Of a stretch of DNA of 8,880 nt, positions 6,709 to 8,880 are shown one piece after another (position 1 is the first letter of the stretch; every line of letters begins with the position of its first letter). The stretch lies in NCBI GenBank assembly GCA_045594645.1, contig JAZNYY010000068.1:1-8880 (forward strand), in the 5' to 3' direction. This DNA comes from Fimenecus sp045594645. GTDB taxonomy: Bacteria > Bacillota > Clostridia > Oscillospirales > Acutalibacteraceae. A program made the position numbers and the translations under genes. The notes below the pieces were generated by a model. The model made no database searches. It was given only the letters and a program-made list of their open reading frames with translations, and was not told where the DNA came from.

Positions 6709-6748
6709 AATACTTTTCTCTCCTTAATTGTGAGAATTACACTATAGT

Positions 6749-7252
6749 TTAAGGTGCTGGAGTGTAAGCTACTGTGTAAGTAATTGTACCCTGATATACA
6801 TCGGGGGGAACCTGTGAGAAGTCTGCTACAGAAACATAAATTTTGCTGTCAGGAGCACCGGGATTTGATGCTGTATGAACATCTGTAAAATCTTTTGCTG
6901 CTGTACCACCTGTAAGTGTGTAGTTAAGTGTATGCTCAGCGTTCTCATCGCCACCAAGATACATGATGCCATCACCTGAAACTGAAACTGTAAGCTTTGC
7001 GCCAATTGGGAACTGGCAAAGAACTTTGTAAGATACATCGTATTTATCTACAGTTGTGTCATTCCATTCGATTGTTGTTGCTGCAGGGAATGTTACTGTA
7101 TATGTAGCATCATCACCATCACCTGTTGTTGAAACAGTTGCGCCCATTTCTTGGTCTGTTGTCTTATCAATAGTTAAATCTGCTGCAAAAGCAGGAACTG
7201 CAATAGCCATCATCATTACGATAGCCATCATAACTGCTAAAATCTTTTTCAT
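6749..7252 (-). CDS. Small secreted beta-domain paralogue 4 of the array, 167 aa
   Basis: The 23-residue signal peptide is identical to that of the member at 7816-8334. The mature chain starts ADLTIDK. Family marks are YTVTFPAATTIEWNDT (51-66), the YKVLCQFPIGAK segment (75-86), LNYTLTGG (109-116) and VYQGTITYTV (152-161), ending YTPAP. It replaces the usual SQL with CQF, giving a single cysteine at residue 79, which could be a site for inter-subunit bonding. It belongs to the same subgroup as the 177-residue neighbour. The SD is an AAAAGGAG-type site upstream of the ATG at 7252. It is exported and otherwise of unknown function. Confidence 0.85.
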   Translation of the reverse strand: MKKILAVMMAIVMMMAIAVPAFAADLTIDKTTDQEMGATVSTTGDGDDATYTVTFPAATTIEWNDTTVDKYDVSYKVLCQFPIGAKLTVSVSGDGIMYLGGDENAEHTLNYTLTGGTAAKDFTDVHTASNPGAPDSKIYVSVADFSQVPPDVYQGTITYTVAYTPAP

Positions 7253-7290
7253 AATATTTTCTCCTTTTAGGATTTAAATCAAATTAACAA

Positions 7291-7776
7291 TTAAGCAAGG
7301 TCAAAAACTGTTGCTTCAAATGTAAGTGTATCTGAATAAGCATCAACTGCTACTGTTGCCCAATCTGTAATACCAACAACTGCTGCAGCTTTATCATTTG
7401 AATTGTCAAATACAGGAGCATTTGTTTTGAATTCAGTAGAAGAAAGTGTATAACCAAGCTCTGCACCTGCAGCATTTGTCATTACACCGTCACCTGTAAC
7501 ATTAACCTTAACACCTTTACCTGTTGCAAGCTGGCTTGCTACTGAAAACTCAACATCCCATGTAGCCTCGCCCCAAGGAATTGTAACTGTTGCAGGAATT
7601 GTAACTGTATACCATGTAGGGTCGTTGCCGTTTTTATCTTCTGTATCTGTATTTATAATTGTTTCGTTTGCGTTTGGATTACCACCTGTAACTGTTCCGG
7701 TGGGAACTGCAAAAGCAGGAACTGCGATTGCCATCATCATAACGATAGCCATTGCAATAGCAAGAATCTTTTTCAT
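7291..7776 (-). CDS. Small secreted beta-domain paralogue 3 of the array, 161 aa
   Basis: The signal peptide differs slightly (MKKILAIAMAIVMMM) and is predicted to be cut after AFA at residue 23. Family marks are YTVTIPATVTIPWGEA (56-71), FSVASQLATGK (77-87), VTGDGVM (93-99), LGYTLSS (107-113) and DWATVAVDAYSDTLTF (138-153), ending FDLA. It groups with the members at 7816-8334 and 8365-8832, which share the DW...Y-[ST]-D-T-[LI]-TF ending. It has no cysteine and no anchor. The intergenic gaps on both sides are 38-39 bases, which fits co-transcription. Its function is unknown. Confidence 0.85.
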   Translation of the reverse strand: MKKILAIAMAIVMMMAIAVPAFAVPTGTVTGGNPNANETIINTDTEDKNGNDPTWYTVTIPATVTIPWGEATWDVEFSVASQLATGKGVKVNVTGDGVMTNAAGAELGYTLSSTEFKTNAPVFDNSNDKAAAVVGITDWATVAVDAYSDTLTFEATVFDLA

Positions 7777-7815
7777 AACATTGTCTCCTTTTAAAAATTA
7801 AGTTAAATTAAACAA

Positions 7816-8334
7816 TTAAGCAAGAGCAACGATATCTGCTGTAAATGTGATTGTATCTGTATATTCGTCGATTGAAGCTGCTTTCCAATCAGCAGTATCA
7901 ACTGCAACTAACAAAGGCATTACGAACTCATTTGCTGCTACAACTTCTTTTGTTGTTTTTGCTGTAAGCTCAGCTTTACCATCTACTGTAAGAGTATAAG
8001 GAATCTTTGATGTAACACCGGTCTTTTCCATTACAAATCCATTTGTGCCGCCATCAATTGTTACTTCAACACAATAGCCTGTCTTAAGGTTGCTTGTTAC
8101 TGAGTATGAATAGTTATAATTTGCGTTGTTTGCTTCTTCCCAGTCAATAATCATTGCTGCTGGGTAAGAAAGAGTAAATGTACCTTCACCTGTGATATTT
8201 GCTGTTGAAGTCTTAACTGTTGCCGAACCATCATCACTTGCTGTGGGGTCCTGAGTAATTGTGCCTGCGAATGCGGGAACTGCGATTGCCATCATCATTA
8301 CGATAGCCATCATAACTGCTAAAATCTTTTTCAT
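7816..8334 (-). CDS. Small secreted beta-domain paralogue 2 of the array, 172 aa
   Basis: The signal peptide is residues 1-23. The family core is a little degenerate: FTLSYPAAMIIDWEEA (53-68) replaces TVTxPA, and YSVTSNLKTGY replaces YSVxSQLxTGK. There is a single cysteine at residue 88 (GYCVEV). The C-terminal strand DWKAASIDEYTDTITFTA (149-166) is close to that of the member at 8365-8832, and the chain ends DIVALA. The SD is AAGGAG upstream of the ATG at 8334. The leader DNA of this gene and of the next one upstream is almost identical while the mature regions differ strongly. No sorting motif is present. It is exported and of unknown function. Confidence 0.85.
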   Translation of the reverse strand: MKKILAVMMAIVMMMAIAVPAFAGTITQDPTASDDGSATVKTSTANITGEGTFTLSYPAAMIIDWEEANNANYNYSYSVTSNLKTGYCVEVTIDGGTNGFVMEKTGVTSKIPYTLTVDGKAELTAKTTKEVVAANEFVMPLLVAVDTADWKAASIDEYTDTITFTADIVALA

Positions 8335-8364
8335 AATATTTTCTCCTTGTTATTTTTATAAAAC

Positions 8365-8832
8365 TTAGATTACAATTGCTGTAAATGTAAGTGTATCTGT
8401 ATAGTTGTCAATTGAAGCTGCATCCCAATCTTTTGCCAACACGTTAACTGTAACCTTAGCAGCATAATCGGGGTCAGCAGATGTTACAACAGCCTTTGTT
8501 GTTGTATGTACAGCGTTTGTAAGAGTGTAAGTAATCTCGCCTACATTCGCTTTTGTCATTTTGCCGCTGCCTTCAACTGTAATTTGAACTGTTTTACCTG
8601 TTGCGAGCTGGCTTGAAACTGAGTAAGGAACATCTGTTGTAGTCGCATCCCAAGGAATATCCCATCCTGCAGGAATTGTTACTGTAAATGAGCCATCGCC
8701 TTGACCATCTGTTTTTGTAGTAATTGTTGTGTTTCCGGTTCCGCCACTTGTAGTAATGTCAGCTGCGAATGCAGGAACTGGGATTGCCATCATCATTACG
8801 ATAGCCATCATAACTGCTAAAATCTTTTTCAT
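8365..8832 (-). CDS. Small secreted beta-domain paralogue 1 of the array, 155 aa
   Basis: This is the shortest complete member and perhaps the cleanest version of the domain. The signal peptide is residues 1-23 with a Pro in place of Ala at residue 18 (AIPVPAFA). The mature chain shows FTVTIPAGWDIPWDAT (49-64), YSVSSQLATGK (70-80), VEGSGKM (86-92), ITYTLT (100-105) and DWDAASIDNYTDTLTF (136-151). It has no cysteine, no membrane anchor and no LPXTG. The SD is AAAGGAG at 8848-8842, 9 bases before the ATG. It is the first complete gene of the array in this window; 34 bases upstream the end of a further gene is visible. Its function is unknown. Confidence 0.85.
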   Translation of the reverse strand: MKKILAVMMAIVMMMAIPVPAFAADITTSGGTGNTTITTKTDGQGDGSFTVTIPAGWDIPWDATTTDVPYSVSSQLATGKTVQITVEGSGKMTKANVGEITYTLTNAVHTTTKAVVTSADPDYAAKVTVNVLAKDWDAASIDNYTDTLTFTAIVI

Positions 8833-8866
8833 AATATTTATCTCCTTTAAATTAGATTAGATTAAC

Positions 8867-8880
8867 TTAACCTACGATTG
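8867..8880 (-). CDS. Last codons of a probable sixth paralogue (partial)
   Basis: On the minus strand the window edge reads ATC GTA GGT TAA, ending at 8867, that is ...IVG-stop. The neighbours end AIVI, DIVALA and VFDLA, and the 34-base gap to the next start matches the 30-50 base spacing of the array. Only three codons are visible, so this rests on position and spacing. Confidence 0.4.

Larger units (their letters stand above)
6175..8880 (-). other. Tandem array of five to six secreted paralogues with conserved leader blocks
   Basis: Each gene starts with an almost identical block of about 76-79 bases covering the SD and signal peptide: 8771-8848, 8273-8348, 7715-7792, 7191-7268 and 6647-6725. 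The blocks at 8273-8348 and 8771-8848 differ at only a few positions, including one extra base in the SD spacer. The mature parts are divergent except for short motifs (TVTxPA-x-IxW, SQLxTGK, YTLT, YxDTLTF). No promoter or terminator stands out between the genes, so transcription probably starts to the right of the window and runs through to 4112. Confidence 0.8.

Noticed and set aside
6709..6748. Small inverted repeat TAATT/AATTA between two paralogues as a terminator
   Set aside because: The stem is only 5 bp and AT-only, and it has no T-tract, so it is unlikely to stop transcription.
6175..8832. Type IV pilins or sortase-built pilins as an identity for the small paralogues
   Set aside because: There is no prepilin-type cleavage site with Glu5 and long N-terminal helix, no LPXTG, and no sortase in the window. 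All five have ordinary signal peptidase I sites ending AFA.

Overview
The window looks like a piece of a low-to-moderate G+C, Gram-positive gut-type Clostridia genome (Oscillospirales-like). This is an inference from style: Shine-Dalgarno (SD) sites before nearly every gene, a lipoprotein with a lipobox, many MKK-type signal peptides, hairpin-plus-T-tract terminators, and no outer-membrane genes. No taxonomic marker is present.

Layout. Positions 1-304 (minus) hold the start of a secreted protein that runs off the left edge, with its own promoter at 344-372. Positions 450-2949 (minus) hold a two-gene operon: a membrane-embedded M28-family zinc peptidase, then a 399-residue lipoprotein of unknown function, closed by a terminator at 371-405. 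The peptidase is probably started at a TTG with a strong SD. Divergent from it, 3117-3986 (plus) encodes a membrane-anchored VanY/M15-like protein in which three active-site positions are substituted, so it looks like a pseudoenzyme. Positions 3987-4159 hold two convergent terminators and an imperfect palindrome.

The right half (4160-8880, minus) reads as one operon. From upstream to downstream there is the last few codons of a probable sixth paralogue at the window edge, five complete small secreted paralogues (155, 172, 161, 167 and 177 residues), and finally a 654-residue protein. Gaps are 30-50 bases, each gene has its own SD, and I see no convincing internal terminator. The paralogues share an almost identical 23-residue signal peptide and a predicted all-beta mature domain with highly divergent sequence. 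The last gene encodes a signal peptide, two small beta domains, about 350 residues of calcium-binding thrombospondin type 3-like Asp-rich repeats, and a C-terminal membrane helix with a basic stop.

My reading, as inference, is a cell-surface assembly. The family of secreted beta-domain subunits would be the variable outer component, and the Asp-rich protein a stiff, calcium-dependent membrane stalk that holds or spaces them. No sortase, LPXTG motif, type IV pilin leader or chaperone-usher gene is visible, so this does not match a surface-fibre system that I can name. It is the most interesting part of the window.
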